DNA of 8,105 bases from an uncultured Oscillospiraceae bacterium (lineage in GTDB: Bacteria > Bacillota > Clostridia > Oscillospirales > Ruminococcaceae), in the NCBI GenBank assembly GCA_910578255.1, contig CAJTQM010000043.1, forward strand, positions 1 through 8,105, written 5' to 3'. Position numbers and translations under genes: made by a program. The notes below the pieces were generated by a model, which was not told the DNA's origin, did not search any database, and saw only the letters and a list, made by a program, of their open reading frames with translations. Below are positions 1 through 5,629 of this stretch, piece by piece; positions within the stretch are counted from its first letter, which is position 1; every line of letters starts with the position of its first letter.

Positions 1-2
1 GC

Positions 3-185
3 CTGCCGGTGAGCACCACCCATACCAAAACCGCCGCTCTCGCCGGCTGCGCCGCCGCACGCTCCCGCCGGTCGGTGGATACCGGCGTTGTGGGCCAGAT
101 GCTGGCCGCCTGGCTGTTCACCTTTCCCTGCTGCGCCGCCCTTGCCTGGTGCTTGACCCGTCTTCTGCTGGTCTGGGCAGCCTGA
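3..185 (+). CDS. PiT-family inorganic phosphate transporter, C-terminal fragment (5' end outside window)
   Basis: The reading frame is open from the left edge and ends at TGA 183-185, giving the last 60 residues of a protein. It begins LPVSTTHTKTAALAG, the C-terminal signature of PiT/PHO4-family phosphate permeases (a PVSTTH motif followed by a threonine- and alanine-rich helix). A basic linker (RSRRSVD) and a final hydrophobic helix (about residues 30-58, GQMLAAWLFTF onward) follow. Members import inorganic phosphate through the cytoplasmic membrane, driven by cation symport. Only the C-terminal repeat is visible, so substrate and full length cannot be judged. In many Firmicutes a DUF47/PhoU-like protein gene lies just upstream of pit; that would be outside this window. 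The gene converges with the membrane protein that ends at 232. Confidence 0.85.
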   Translation: MPVSTTHTKTAALAGCAAARSRRSVDTGVVGQMLAAWLFTFPCCAALAWCLTRLLLVWAA

Positions 186-203
186 TTTTTCACCGAAATG
201 CCA

Positions 204-233
204 AAGCGAAAAGCCGCCAGAAAGCGGTCGCTT
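204..233 (-). terminator. Possible weak terminator hairpin between convergent genes
   Basis: AAGCGA at 204-209 pairs with TCGCTT at 228-233, and CCGC 214-217 pairs with GCGG 224-227, leaving a 4-base bulge and a 6-base loop. Read on the minus strand, the inner stem is followed by CTTTTCGCTTT, a broken T-rich tract, so it could end the transcript of the 232-666 gene; the hairpin overlaps that gene's stop codon. There is no clean T-run in either direction, so this is tentative. Confidence 0.35.
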
Positions 234-666
234 ATCGTGCAATCATAACGCCGTAAGCGATCAACGGGCTGGCGTAAATGGTGATATAGACCAAGGTGAT
301 CCAGGGCTGATAGTCAACATAAAACGCTTTGAAGGTCATAGACCATGGGTGTTTGACCAAAACCCACCCAATTGCGTCAAAGACAACGGTTATCGTTCCC
401 CAGGTCAAGGAGGTTATCAGCGCATCTGTTAAAGTAACCGTTTCCCACCCATTCAAATAAAAATATGCAAACAGGGGGAATACAATAATATTATATAAAG
501 GATGCCACGGCTTTGTCTTTTCATATCCTTCGCCCATTCCGCTGCTTTCCTTCATCGACTTCATATGAAATACGGTGATATTCAAAAGAGTGTGGCATAT
601 TCCAATGCCTGTTACAACAAAATAGGCCAGCCAATACCATAGCATAGAAAATCCAAAATGCGCCAC
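232..666 (-). CDS. Conserved-looking four-helix membrane protein of unknown function
   Basis: This 144-residue integral membrane protein is one I cannot assign to a named family. The start is GTG 666-664, preceded by a G-rich ribosome site (TGGGGGAAT) at good spacing. Hydrophobic segments lie at about residues 7-30, 62-79, 86-104 and 129-142. Between the first two is a polar loop (residues 35-62: FHMKSMKESSGMGEGYEKT) followed by KPWHPLYN. Before the last helix is a tryptophan- and aromatic-rich stretch (KHPWSMTF, then FYVDYQPW, residues 115-131). Charged residues and paired tryptophans at helix ends look like conserved family positions rather than random ORF content. No enzyme motif, signal peptide or transporter signature is visible. 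It is transcribed alone from a strong promoter at 711-739, after the ABC operon and on the same strand, so read-through from that operon is possible but it also has independent expression. Confidence 0.8.
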   Translation of the reverse strand: MAHFGFSMLWYWLAYFVVTGIGICHTLLNITVFHMKSMKESSGMGEGYEKTKPWHPLYNIIVFPLFAYFYLNGWETVTLTDALITSLTWGTITVVFDAIGWVLVKHPWSMTFKAFYVDYQPWITLVYITIYASPLIAYGVMIAR

Positions 667-710
667 TTCGATTCCCCCAATGATACAAGTTTTGATTTGC
701 CGTTCGGTTC

Positions 711-739
711 ATTATAAAACGATATCCGCCGAAAAGCAA
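711..739 (-). promoter_or_regulatory. Sigma-70-type promoter of the 144-residue membrane protein gene
   Basis: On the minus strand TTGCTT (739-734) is followed by exactly 17 bases and a perfect TATAAT (716-711). The start of transcription would fall near 704, leaving a leader of about 37 bases with the ribosome site. The -35 box lies inside the hairpin at 726-753. Confidence 0.75.
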
Positions 740-753
740 CTGCTTCTCAGCGG
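726..753 (-). terminator. Strong hairpin, probable terminator of the ABC operon
   Basis: Bases 726-737 pair with 742-753 in a 12-bp stem (two G-T wobbles when read on the minus strand) around a 4-base loop. On the minus strand it lies about 90 bases after the permease stop and is followed by ATATCGTTTTAT, so the T-rich tract is offset by about seven bases. It is a plausible but imperfect terminator, and it shares bases with the -35 element of the next gene. Confidence 0.45.
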
Positions 754-840
754 CTATTCGCTTCTTGACGGTGGCTCCTCAAGAAAAACCGTCTTTTTTC
801 AGGGCCATTTTTTCTATGCTGTATCAGGCGGATTTTGCCC

Positions 841-1566
841 TTATCCGGCGTCCTTCACCGGTGCTCTTCGAATCAGCAGCCAGCTGAACAGTCCCAGCAA
901 AGCCGCTGTACCCAAAAACAAAAGGGCCAGACAGTAGGGAGAACGCAACACCCAATTTCCCAAAGGGGCCAGCAGCTTTACGACAATCCCTTCAGCAACC
1001 GAGGGGAAGGAGACAAAGAACAGCGGAAGTCCTATGACTACCAGAGCCGGAACGGCGATGGAGACGACAATTTTCCAGATTTTGCTCATCCGGTAGTAAG
1101 CGCCGCCAATAAAATAGCCCAAAATTCCAGTGGCCAAGCCTGCCGCGGTCTGACACAGAAAGATGCTCAGCCAGCCGCCAAAGCCGCTGGTTCCGGGATA
1201 GAGCAGCGCTTCCAACTCCTGGGTATGGACCCCAAACCATTGCCCCATTTGCGAAAGAATCATGTTTATAAGCATTTTGCCGGCAGATAGGGTTACCAAA
1301 AAAAGCAAAAAGCCGCAGAAGGTGGATTTTCGGGAAGCGCCGTTGGACGGGCCGAACCGCGTCCCCGCCGAAAAAAAGACGATTCCCATGACAAAGATCA
1401 TAACGGCGCTGGAAAAGGAAAATCCGTTGACCGACACTTCTGATTCCCCTGCACAGATGGCAATGGTGGACCCGAGCAGCAAAACGCCGAGCATGGCGCC
1501 GTAAAAGCCGACCAAGGCCCAGTAGGTATTCTGCCAGTACCATCGAAACATTTTCATGATTTTCAT
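841..1566 (-). CDS. ABC transporter permease (ABC-2-like), partner of the adjacent ATPase
   Basis: This 241-residue polytopic protein has about six hydrophobic segments, near residues 16-38, 50-67, 82-102, 131-155, 164-187 and 211-233, a usual layout for small ABC-2-type permeases. After the second helix is the cytoplasmic motif FGPSNGASRKSTF (about residues 71-83), resembling the G-x-S/N-R-K loop found in permeases of YtrB-type exporters and thought to contact the ATPase. Start ATG 1566-1564 has the ribosome site AGGAGGAGGGG seven bases upstream; a second ATG three codons later is less well placed. It lies 16 bases after the ATPase stop, as the last gene of the regulator-ATPase-permease operon. 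Homologous systems are linked to cell-envelope stress or peptide-antibiotic response, but the substrate here is unknown. The family call rests on operon context plus topology, not on a diagnostic residue. Confidence 0.82.
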   Translation of the reverse strand: MKIMKMFRWYWQNTYWALVGFYGAMLGVLLLGSTIAICAGESEVSVNGFSFSSAVMIFVMGIVFFSAGTRFGPSNGASRKSTFCGFLLFLVTLSAGKMLINMILSQMGQWFGVHTQELEALLYPGTSGFGGWLSIFLCQTAAGLATGILGYFIGGAYYRMSKIWKIVVSIAVPALVVIGLPLFFVSFPSVAEGIVVKLLAPLGNWVLRSPYCLALLFLGTAALLGLFSWLLIRRAPVKDAG

Positions 1567-1582
1567 TCTCTGTCCCCTCCTC

Positions 1583-2431
1583 CTAATCGTTGGTCAGCTG
1601 TACAAACAGCTTTTGCAAATCCATAGCCGATACCTCCAACGTTTCCGGGACCTGTTCCGGCGTTCCCAGCAGGCAGGCCCTTTTAAGGTTCCCCAGCTGG
1701 TCTTCGCCGATGGTCTGGCGGCCGGCGCAGTATGCGTCCACCTCCGCCGCCTTGCCCGATACCATGTATCCCATTCCCCGGACCTCCTCCACCGGCTGGT
1801 CCAGCAGAATCGTTCCGTTTTTGATGATCACAACCTGCTCGATGATGTCCGAAACCTCCTCGATCAGGTGGGTGGAGATGACGACGGTGCGGGGAAATTC
1901 GCTGTATTGGCGGATCAGTTCCCGGTAAAACAGTTCCCGGTGGTTGGCGTCCAGCCCCAGTACCGGCTCGTCGAAAAAGGTATAGGGCGCCTTGGCAGCC
2001 AGCGCCGCGATCAGCTTGGCGATGGTCAGATAACCGGTGGAGAGACTTTTCAGCTTCTTTTTTGGGTTGAGCCCAAATCGCTGTGAGAGTTCATAAGCGT
2101 AATCCATGTCAAAATCCGGATAAAAATCCCGGCTCCAGCGAAACAGCTGTTTGACCGTCGTCCCCTCCGGATAGAGATTCTTTTCGCCCATATAATAAAT
2201 TTTGCCCTGGGCCCGGTCGTTTTCCAGGCCGTTCTCCCCGTCGATGGACACTTGGCCCTCCTGTGGAAAAAGCCGGCCGCTCATCGCGTTTAAAAGGGTG
2301 GATTTGCCTGCGCCGTTTCTTCCCAGCAAGCCGTAGATCCGGTTTTCCCCAAAGGAAACGCCGATTTTTGAAAGCGCGGTAAAATGGCCGTATTGTACCG
2401 TCAAATCCTTTACCTCAATGCCGTTATTCAT
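1583..2431 (-). CDS. ABC transporter ATP-binding protein (YtrB-like)
   Basis: This 282-residue nucleotide-binding subunit would drive the permease encoded next in the operon. In order: Walker A GLLGRNGAGKST (residues 34-45), a Q-loop region YYMGEKN (79-85) with glutamate E83 where glutamine is usual, a divergent signature LSTGYLT (130-136) in place of LSGGQ, Walker B YTFFDEP (150-156) with D154 and catalytic E155, D-loop GLD (159-161) and switch histidine H188 in ISTHLIEE. The last 60 or so residues form a variable C-terminal extension. Start ATG 2431-2429 overlaps the end of the regulator gene by 8 bases; its ribosome site GAGGAGGGG lies inside that gene, which suggests translational coupling. 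LST-G-type signatures and a non-glutamine Q-loop occur in YtrB-like exporter ATPases, so they need not mean loss of activity. The transported compound cannot be read from the sequence. Confidence 0.93.
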   Translation of the reverse strand: MNNGIEVKDLTVQYGHFTALSKIGVSFGENRIYGLLGRNGAGKSTLLNAMSGRLFPQEGQVSIDGENGLENDRAQGKIYYMGEKNLYPEGTTVKQLFRWSRDFYPDFDMDYAYELSQRFGLNPKKKLKSLSTGYLTIAKLIAALAAKAPYTFFDEPVLGLDANHRELFYRELIRQYSEFPRTVVISTHLIEEVSDIIEQVVIIKNGTILLDQPVEEVRGMGYMVSGKAAEVDAYCAGRQTIGEDQLGNLKRACLLGTPEQVPETLEVSAMDLQKLFVQLTND

Positions 2432-2795
2432 CTGTTTTCCCCTCCTCGATCATACGGATTACATCCTCTTTGGAAAGATGCAGCTTTTTCGCTTCCTCCA
2501 AAAGGCGGACGATAAAGCCGTCATAAAAATCCTTTTTTCTCTGCTGCAAAATCTTTTGCGCCCCCCCCCGGCTGACAAACATGCCAACGCCTCTTTTTTT
2601 GTACAGAATCTGCCGGTCGGTTAAAAGGGACATGCCCTTGAGCACCGTTGCCGGGTTGATTTGATAGGTGACCGAAATCTCGGTGGTCGACGGCACCTGT
2701 GTTTCCTCCGGGAAAGCGCCGGAGAGAATCGCGTCCTCTATCTGCCCTGCAACCTGTAAATAAATCGGAACGCCGCTTTCAAATGAAAATCTCAT
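2424..2795 (-). CDS. GntR-family transcriptional regulator, YtrA subfamily
   Basis: This 123-residue regulator has an N-terminal winged helix-turn-helix of GntR type (about residues 8-75: GVPIYLQVAGQIEDAI, then VPSTTEISVTYQINPATVLKG, ending in the wing KKRGVGMFV) and only a short helical tail (80-120). The short tail, with no large ligand-binding domain, marks the YtrA subfamily; members usually repress their own ABC-transporter operon. Start ATG 2795-2793 has a near-perfect ribosome site AAGGTGG six bases upstream. The gene overlaps the ATPase by 8 bases. The operator-like repeat at 2821-2842 over the promoter fits autoregulation. Oddity: codons 77-80 (R-G-G-A) contain an uninterrupted run of nine G (nine C on the + strand, 2561-2569), a possible slippage site that would truncate or alter the C-terminal tail. 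Confidence 0.92.
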   Translation of the reverse strand: MRFSFESGVPIYLQVAGQIEDAILSGAFPEETQVPSTTEISVTYQINPATVLKGMSLLTDRQILYKKRGVGMFVSRGGAQKILQQRKKDFYDGFIVRLLEEAKKLHLSKEDVIRMIEEGKTDE

Positions 2796-2820
2796 ACTTC
2801 ACCACCTTATTTGCTAATCG

Positions 2821-2842
2821 GTTAACTACTTGTGTAATTAAC
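2821..2842. promoter_or_regulatory. Inverted repeat, probable operator of the GntR regulator
   Basis: GTTAACTAC (2821-2829) and GTAATTAAC (2834-2842) are inverted repeats matching at 8 of 9 positions around the 4-base centre TTGT. The site touches the -10 box and covers the expected start of transcription, where a bound dimer would block the promoter. The half-site spacing suits a GntR-type dimer. Assignment to this regulator is inferred from position. Confidence 0.65.
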
Positions 2843-2869
2843 TATATATCATTCACTTCGATTTGTCAA
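2841..2869 (-). promoter_or_regulatory. Promoter of the GntR-ATPase-permease operon
   Basis: On the minus strand a perfect TTGACA (2869-2864) is followed by 17 bases and TATAGT (2846-2841). Transcription would begin near 2834, about 40 bases before the regulator's start codon. No other good promoter was seen between the genes, so all three genes are probably read from here. Confidence 0.8.
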
Positions 2870-2936
2870 GTTTTTTATAAACTTTTTCTTTTTCACTAAG
2901 TTTCGCTCCATCAAAGAAGAGGACCCGTCCCGGTTC

Positions 2937-2965
2937 TTGACATTGGATATGCCTTGTGCTATGGT
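2937..2965 (+). promoter_or_regulatory. Extended -10 promoter of the feo operon
   Basis: TTGACA at 2937-2942 is followed by 17 bases and TATGGT at 2960-2965, which is preceded by the extended -10 element TG-C (2957-2959). A second -10-like box, TATATT at 2965-2970, has a 22-base gap and is less likely. The start of transcription would be near 2972, leaving a leader of about 55 bases. Confidence 0.65.
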
Positions 2966-2975
2966 ATATTGGGTT

Positions 2976-2995
2976 AAGTTTGCCAAGGATAACTT
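2976..2995. promoter_or_regulatory. Imperfect palindrome downstream of the feo promoter, possible metal-dependent operator
   Basis: The arms AAGTT-xx-CC (2976-2984) and GG-xx-AACTT (2987-2995) pair at 7 of 9 positions around a central AA. The site sits at about +4 to +23 of the predicted transcript, where a repressor would block initiation. The TTTGCC-AAGG core recalls MntR/DtxR-family operators more than the GATAAT repeats of a Fur box. The family assignment is an inference. Confidence 0.5.
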
Positions 2996-3027
2996 TTTGT
3001 TTGCAAAATTGGGGAGGGAATAAAACG

Positions 3028-3258
3028 ATGACATTGGATCAGCTTCCCATCGGGAAGCAGGCACGGATTCTGTCGGTCGGTGGGGAAGGGGCTTTACGCC
3101 GGCGGCTATTGGATATGGGGCTTACCCCACACACCCGGCTGATGGTGCGCAAGGTCGCGCCGATGGGCGACCCAATAGAACTGCATGTGCGCAGCTATGA
3201 GTTGACCATCCGGCTGGATGATGCGCAGAAAATCGAGATTGAGGAGGAACCGGTATGA
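3028..3258 (+). CDS. feoA: FeoA, ferrous iron transport accessory protein
   Basis: This is a 76-residue cytosolic SH3-like protein that associates with FeoB and is needed for Fe(II) uptake in studied bacteria. Family positions are present: LLDMGLTPHTRLMV (residues 27-40) and APMGDPIELHVRSYELTIR (44-62), with serine at S56 where glycine is more usual. The frame is open upstream to an ATG at 2956, but that lies between the -35 and -10 boxes of the promoter; the start chosen, ATG 3028, has GGGGAGGGA (3011-3019) eight bases before it and gives the usual FeoA length. The stop overlaps the feoB start in an ATGA junction (3255-3258), so the two are translationally coupled. It is first in an operon with feoB and the small Cys-rich protein. 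Confidence 0.95.
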   Translation: MTLDQLPIGKQARILSVGGEGALRRRLLDMGLTPHTRLMVRKVAPMGDPIELHVRSYELTIRLDDAQKIEIEEEPV

Positions 3259-5264
3259 CCTTTGCGCTGGCTGGCAACCAAAATTGCGGAAAAACCACCC
3301 TCTTTAATCAACTGACCGGGTCAAACCAGCATGTGGGCAATTTCCCCGGCGTTACGGTAGAGCGCAAGGATGGGCAGATTCGCGGGCAGAAGGACGCGGT
3401 TGTGGTGGATTTGCCCGGCATCTATTCCCTCTCCCCCTACACCAGCGAGGAAATTGTCACCCGGGATTTTCTGATCCAGTCCCACCCGGACGGGATTATC
3501 AATATTGTGGACGCCACCAACATTGAGCGAAACTTATATTTAAGCTTGCAGCTGATCGAACTGAACATCCCTATGGTCATCGCCTTAAACATGATGGACG
3601 AGGTGCGAGCCAACGGCGGTACCATCAAGATTAAAAAGATGCAGGAGGCATTAGGCGTTCCGGTGGTCCCCATATCCGCCAGCAAAAACGAGGGAGTTGC
3701 CGAACTGATCGACACGGCCATGGAAGTTGCGGCGGGCCGGCAAAAGCCCAAGCGGCTGGATTTTTGCTCCGGGCCGGTACATCGGTCCATTCACGCGGTG
3801 GCCCACCTGGTGGAGGACCACGCCCAGCGGATGAACATCCCCGCCCGGTTTGCGGCTACCAAGCTGGTAGAAGGGGACGAAATCATCCGTCAGGCGCTGG
3901 GGCTTTCGGAAAACGAACTGGACATGATCGAGCACAGCGTGGCCGAGATGGAAAAGGAACTGGGCACCGACCGGGAAGCGGCTCTCGCGGACATGCGCTA
4001 CACCTTTATCGAGAAGGTCTGCGCGAAGACGGTGAAGAAATGCCAGGAGAGCAGGGAGCACATCCGCAGCGTGAGGATCGACAATATCCTGACCCACAAG
4101 TATTTTGCGATTCCCATTTTCTTGGGGATTATGATGCTGATCTTCTGGCTGACCTTCGGCGTAATCGGACCGGTATTAAGCGGCTGGCTTACCTGGGGGA
4201 TCGACGGGATCACCGGCCTTATGGATCAGGCGCTGACCGCCTACCGGATCAATCCGGTGGTACATAGCCTGGTGATTGACGGGGCCTTCGCCGGGGTGGG
4301 AAGCGTTCTTTCCTTTCTGCCGATTATTGTGGTGCTGTTTTTCTTCCTCTCGATTTTAGAGGACAGCGGCTATATGGCGCGGGTCGCCTTTGTAATGGAT
4401 AAGCTTTTGCGGAAAATCGGCCTGTCCGGCCGCAGCTTTGTGCCCATGCTCATCGGCTTTGGATGCAGCGTTCCCGCCATCATGGCCACCCGCACCCTTT
4501 CCAGCGAGCGGGACCGGAAAATGACCATCCTGCTGACGCCGTTTATGTCCTGCAGCGCGAAGCTGCCCATTTACGCGGTTTTTTCCTCCGCGTTTTTCCC
4601 CAACTGCGCGGCGTTGGTGATGATCGGTCTGTATGTTTTCGGTATTCTCACCGCCATTTTGTGCGGCCTAATCTTTAAGCACACTCTTTTTAAAGGGAAG
4701 CCGGTCCCCTTTGTAATGGAGCTGCCCAACTACCGGTTCCCCAGCGCCAAAAGCGTGCTGCGCCTTATATACGACAAGGCCAAGGATTTTATCGTCCGGG
4801 CCTTTACGGTGATTTTTGTGGCGACGCTGATCATCTGGTTTTTGCAGACCTTTGACACACGGCTGAACGTGGTGGCCTCCAGCGCCGAGAGTATGCTTTC
4901 GGATGTGGGGCGGCTGCTTGCGCCGGTATTCGCGCCGCTGGGCTTCAGCGACTGGCGGATCTCCACCTCGCTGATCACCGGCTTCACCGCCAAAGAAGCG
5001 GTGGTCAGCACCCTGGCGGTCCTGACCGGCAACAGCATCGCCACTTTGCCCCAGGCCCTTTCGTCGCTGTTTCCCAGCACCCTTTCCGCCGCCGCTTTCC
5101 TGGTCTTTACCCTGCTGTACACCCCCTGCGTGGCGGCCATCGGCGCGGTCAAGCGGGAAATGGGCAGCGGCTGGCACGCGCTGGCTGTGGCGGCTTTTCA
5201 AACGGGCATCGCCTGGATTATGGCCTTTTTGCTGTTTCAGATCGGCAGTATTTTGATCCATTAG
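3255..5264 (+). CDS. feoB: FeoB, ferrous iron transporter with N-terminal G domain
   Basis: This 669-residue inner-membrane protein imports Fe(II). The N-terminal GTPase domain holds G1 GNQNCGKT (7-14), G2 around T34 in GNFPGVTVE, G3 DLPG (52-55), G4 NMMD (112-115) and G5 ISAS (140-143). A helical domain (about 165-270) joins it to the membrane part from residue 282 on. Two Gate regions follow: GYMARVAFVMD (372-382) with GCSVPAIMATRT (403-414), then PFMSCSAKLPIY (429-440), which carries the conserved cysteine C433; and, in the second half, TGFTAKEAVVS (575-585) and TPCVAAIGAVKRE (623-635). Length is near the lower end for FeoB; no C-terminal FeoC-like extension is fused, and a separate small protein follows instead. 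The start overlaps feoA by four bases. All family motifs are intact, so it should be functional. Confidence 0.97.
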   Translation: MTFALAGNQNCGKTTLFNQLTGSNQHVGNFPGVTVERKDGQIRGQKDAVVVDLPGIYSLSPYTSEEIVTRDFLIQSHPDGIINIVDATNIERNLYLSLQLIELNIPMVIALNMMDEVRANGGTIKIKKMQEALGVPVVPISASKNEGVAELIDTAMEVAAGRQKPKRLDFCSGPVHRSIHAVAHLVEDHAQRMNIPARFAATKLVEGDEIIRQALGLSENELDMIEHSVAEMEKELGTDREAALADMRYTFIEKVCAKTVKKCQESREHIRSVRIDNILTHKYFAIPIFLGIMMLIFWLTFGVIGPVLSGWLTWGIDGITGLMDQALTAYRINPVVHSLVIDGAFAGVGSVLSFLPIIVVLFFFLSILEDSGYMARVAFVMDKLLRKIGLSGRSFVPMLIGFGCSVPAIMATRTLSSERDRKMTILLTPFMSCSAKLPIYAVFSSAFFPNCAALVMIGLYVFGILTAILCGLIFKHTLFKGKPVPFVMELPNYRFPSAKSVLRLIYDKAKDFIVRAFTVIFVATLIIWFLQTFDTRLNVVASSAESMLSDVGRLLAPVFAPLGFSDWRISTSLITGFTAKEAVVSTLAVLTGNSIATLPQALSSLFPSTLSAAAFLVFTLLYTPCVAAIGAVKREMGSGWHALAVAAFQTGIAWIMAFLLFQIGSILIH

Positions 5265-5276
5265 GGAGGTGCAAAG

Positions 5277-5435
5277 GTGTCTATATCGGATTATATGATT
5301 CTGGCCGTCGTCGCGCTGGCCGCCGTGGGCGCGGTGATCTATGGGCGGCGGCATCCGGGCGGCTGCGGTGGGAACTGTACTTTCTGCAAACACGGCTGCG
5401 AAAAAAAGGATCAAAACTCGGAACCAAAAGAATGA
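5277..5435 (+). CDS. FeoB-associated Cys-rich membrane protein (small, 52 residues)
   Basis: This short gene lies 12 bases after the feoB stop. It starts at GTG 5277-5279 with GGGAGGT (5264-5270) six bases before it and ends at TGA 5433-5435. One membrane helix (about residues 6-22, YMILAVVALAAVGAVIY) is followed by a basic turn (GRRHPGG) and the cysteine cluster CGGNCTFCKHGC (30-41, Cys 30, 34, 37 and 41), then a charged tail. This is the layout of the FeoB-associated Cys-rich family found after feoB in Clostridia. Its role is not settled; the four cysteines could bind iron or an Fe-S cluster near the cytosolic mouth of FeoB. An ATG at codon 7 (5295) would delete part of the helix and lacks a ribosome site. 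The operon terminator follows at once. Confidence 0.9.
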   Translation: MSISDYMILAVVALAAVGAVIYGRRHPGGCGGNCTFCKHGCEKKDQNSEPKE

Positions 5436-5444
5436 CCGACGGAT

Positions 5445-5481
5445 AAAAAGGGCAGCCTTTTAAAAGAAGGCTGCCCTTTTT
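5445..5481 (+). terminator. Terminator of the feo operon
   Basis: A perfect 15-bp stem, AAAAAGGGCAGCCTT (5445-5459) with its complement at 5467-5481, closes a 7-base loop and ends in five T. It begins ten bases after the stop of the small Cys-rich gene. The A-run on the left would let it work on the other strand as well, though no minus-strand gene ends here. Confidence 0.93.
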
Positions 5482-5560
5482 CGGCCGTCTATTTGCCCGA
5501 AAACTCCTTTGTCCGCCAGGAACATTCCGCTTTTTAAAGACAAAAATCCCGCCAGTTTTC

Positions 5561-5589
5561 TTGACAAAGGCGGTGGGATCTCTTATCCC
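5561..5589 (+). promoter_or_regulatory. Possible promoter of the ZIP transporter gene
   Basis: A perfect TTGACA at 5561-5566 is followed by 17 bases and a weak TATCCC at 5584-5589, about 40 bases before the start codon. The -35 box lies in the loop between short inverted arms, CCGCC (around 5550) and GGCGG (around 5570), so a hairpin or operator is conceivable. With a poor -10 it may need an activator or may be wrong. Confidence 0.4.
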
Positions 5590-5629
5590 TCAATCGAGAG
5601 AATCTGTACAAAAGAATGGAGTGAAACCG

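Noticed and set aside
767..799. GACGGT/ACCGTC hairpin followed by six T, rightward terminator
   Set aside because: The stem is only 6 bp with a 15-base loop and no + strand gene ends nearby.
835..1290. 151-residue + strand frame opposite the permease
   Set aside because: Its composition is polar and low-complexity (Gln, Ser, Arg) and the opposite strand encodes a convincing membrane protein in an operon.
1556..2086. 176-residue + strand frame opposite the ABC ATPase
   Set aside because: The minus-strand ATPase has all catalytic motifs; this frame shows none and looks like an antisense shadow.
2956..3027. Longer feoA start at ATG 2956
   Set aside because: It would lie between the -35 and -10 boxes of the promoter and add residues absent from FeoA proteins; the ribosome site points to ATG 3028.
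4668..5414. 248-residue open frame on the minus strand under feoB
   Set aside because: It is antisense to well-conserved FeoB segments, rich in Gly, His, Arg and Gln, with no ribosome site or motif.
5484..5629. Possible riboswitch or metal-sensing leader before the ZIP gene
   Set aside because: Only a short bulged pairing (CCGCC with GGCGG) was found, and it overlaps the presumed -35 box rather than the transcript leader; no known riboswitch core was recognised.
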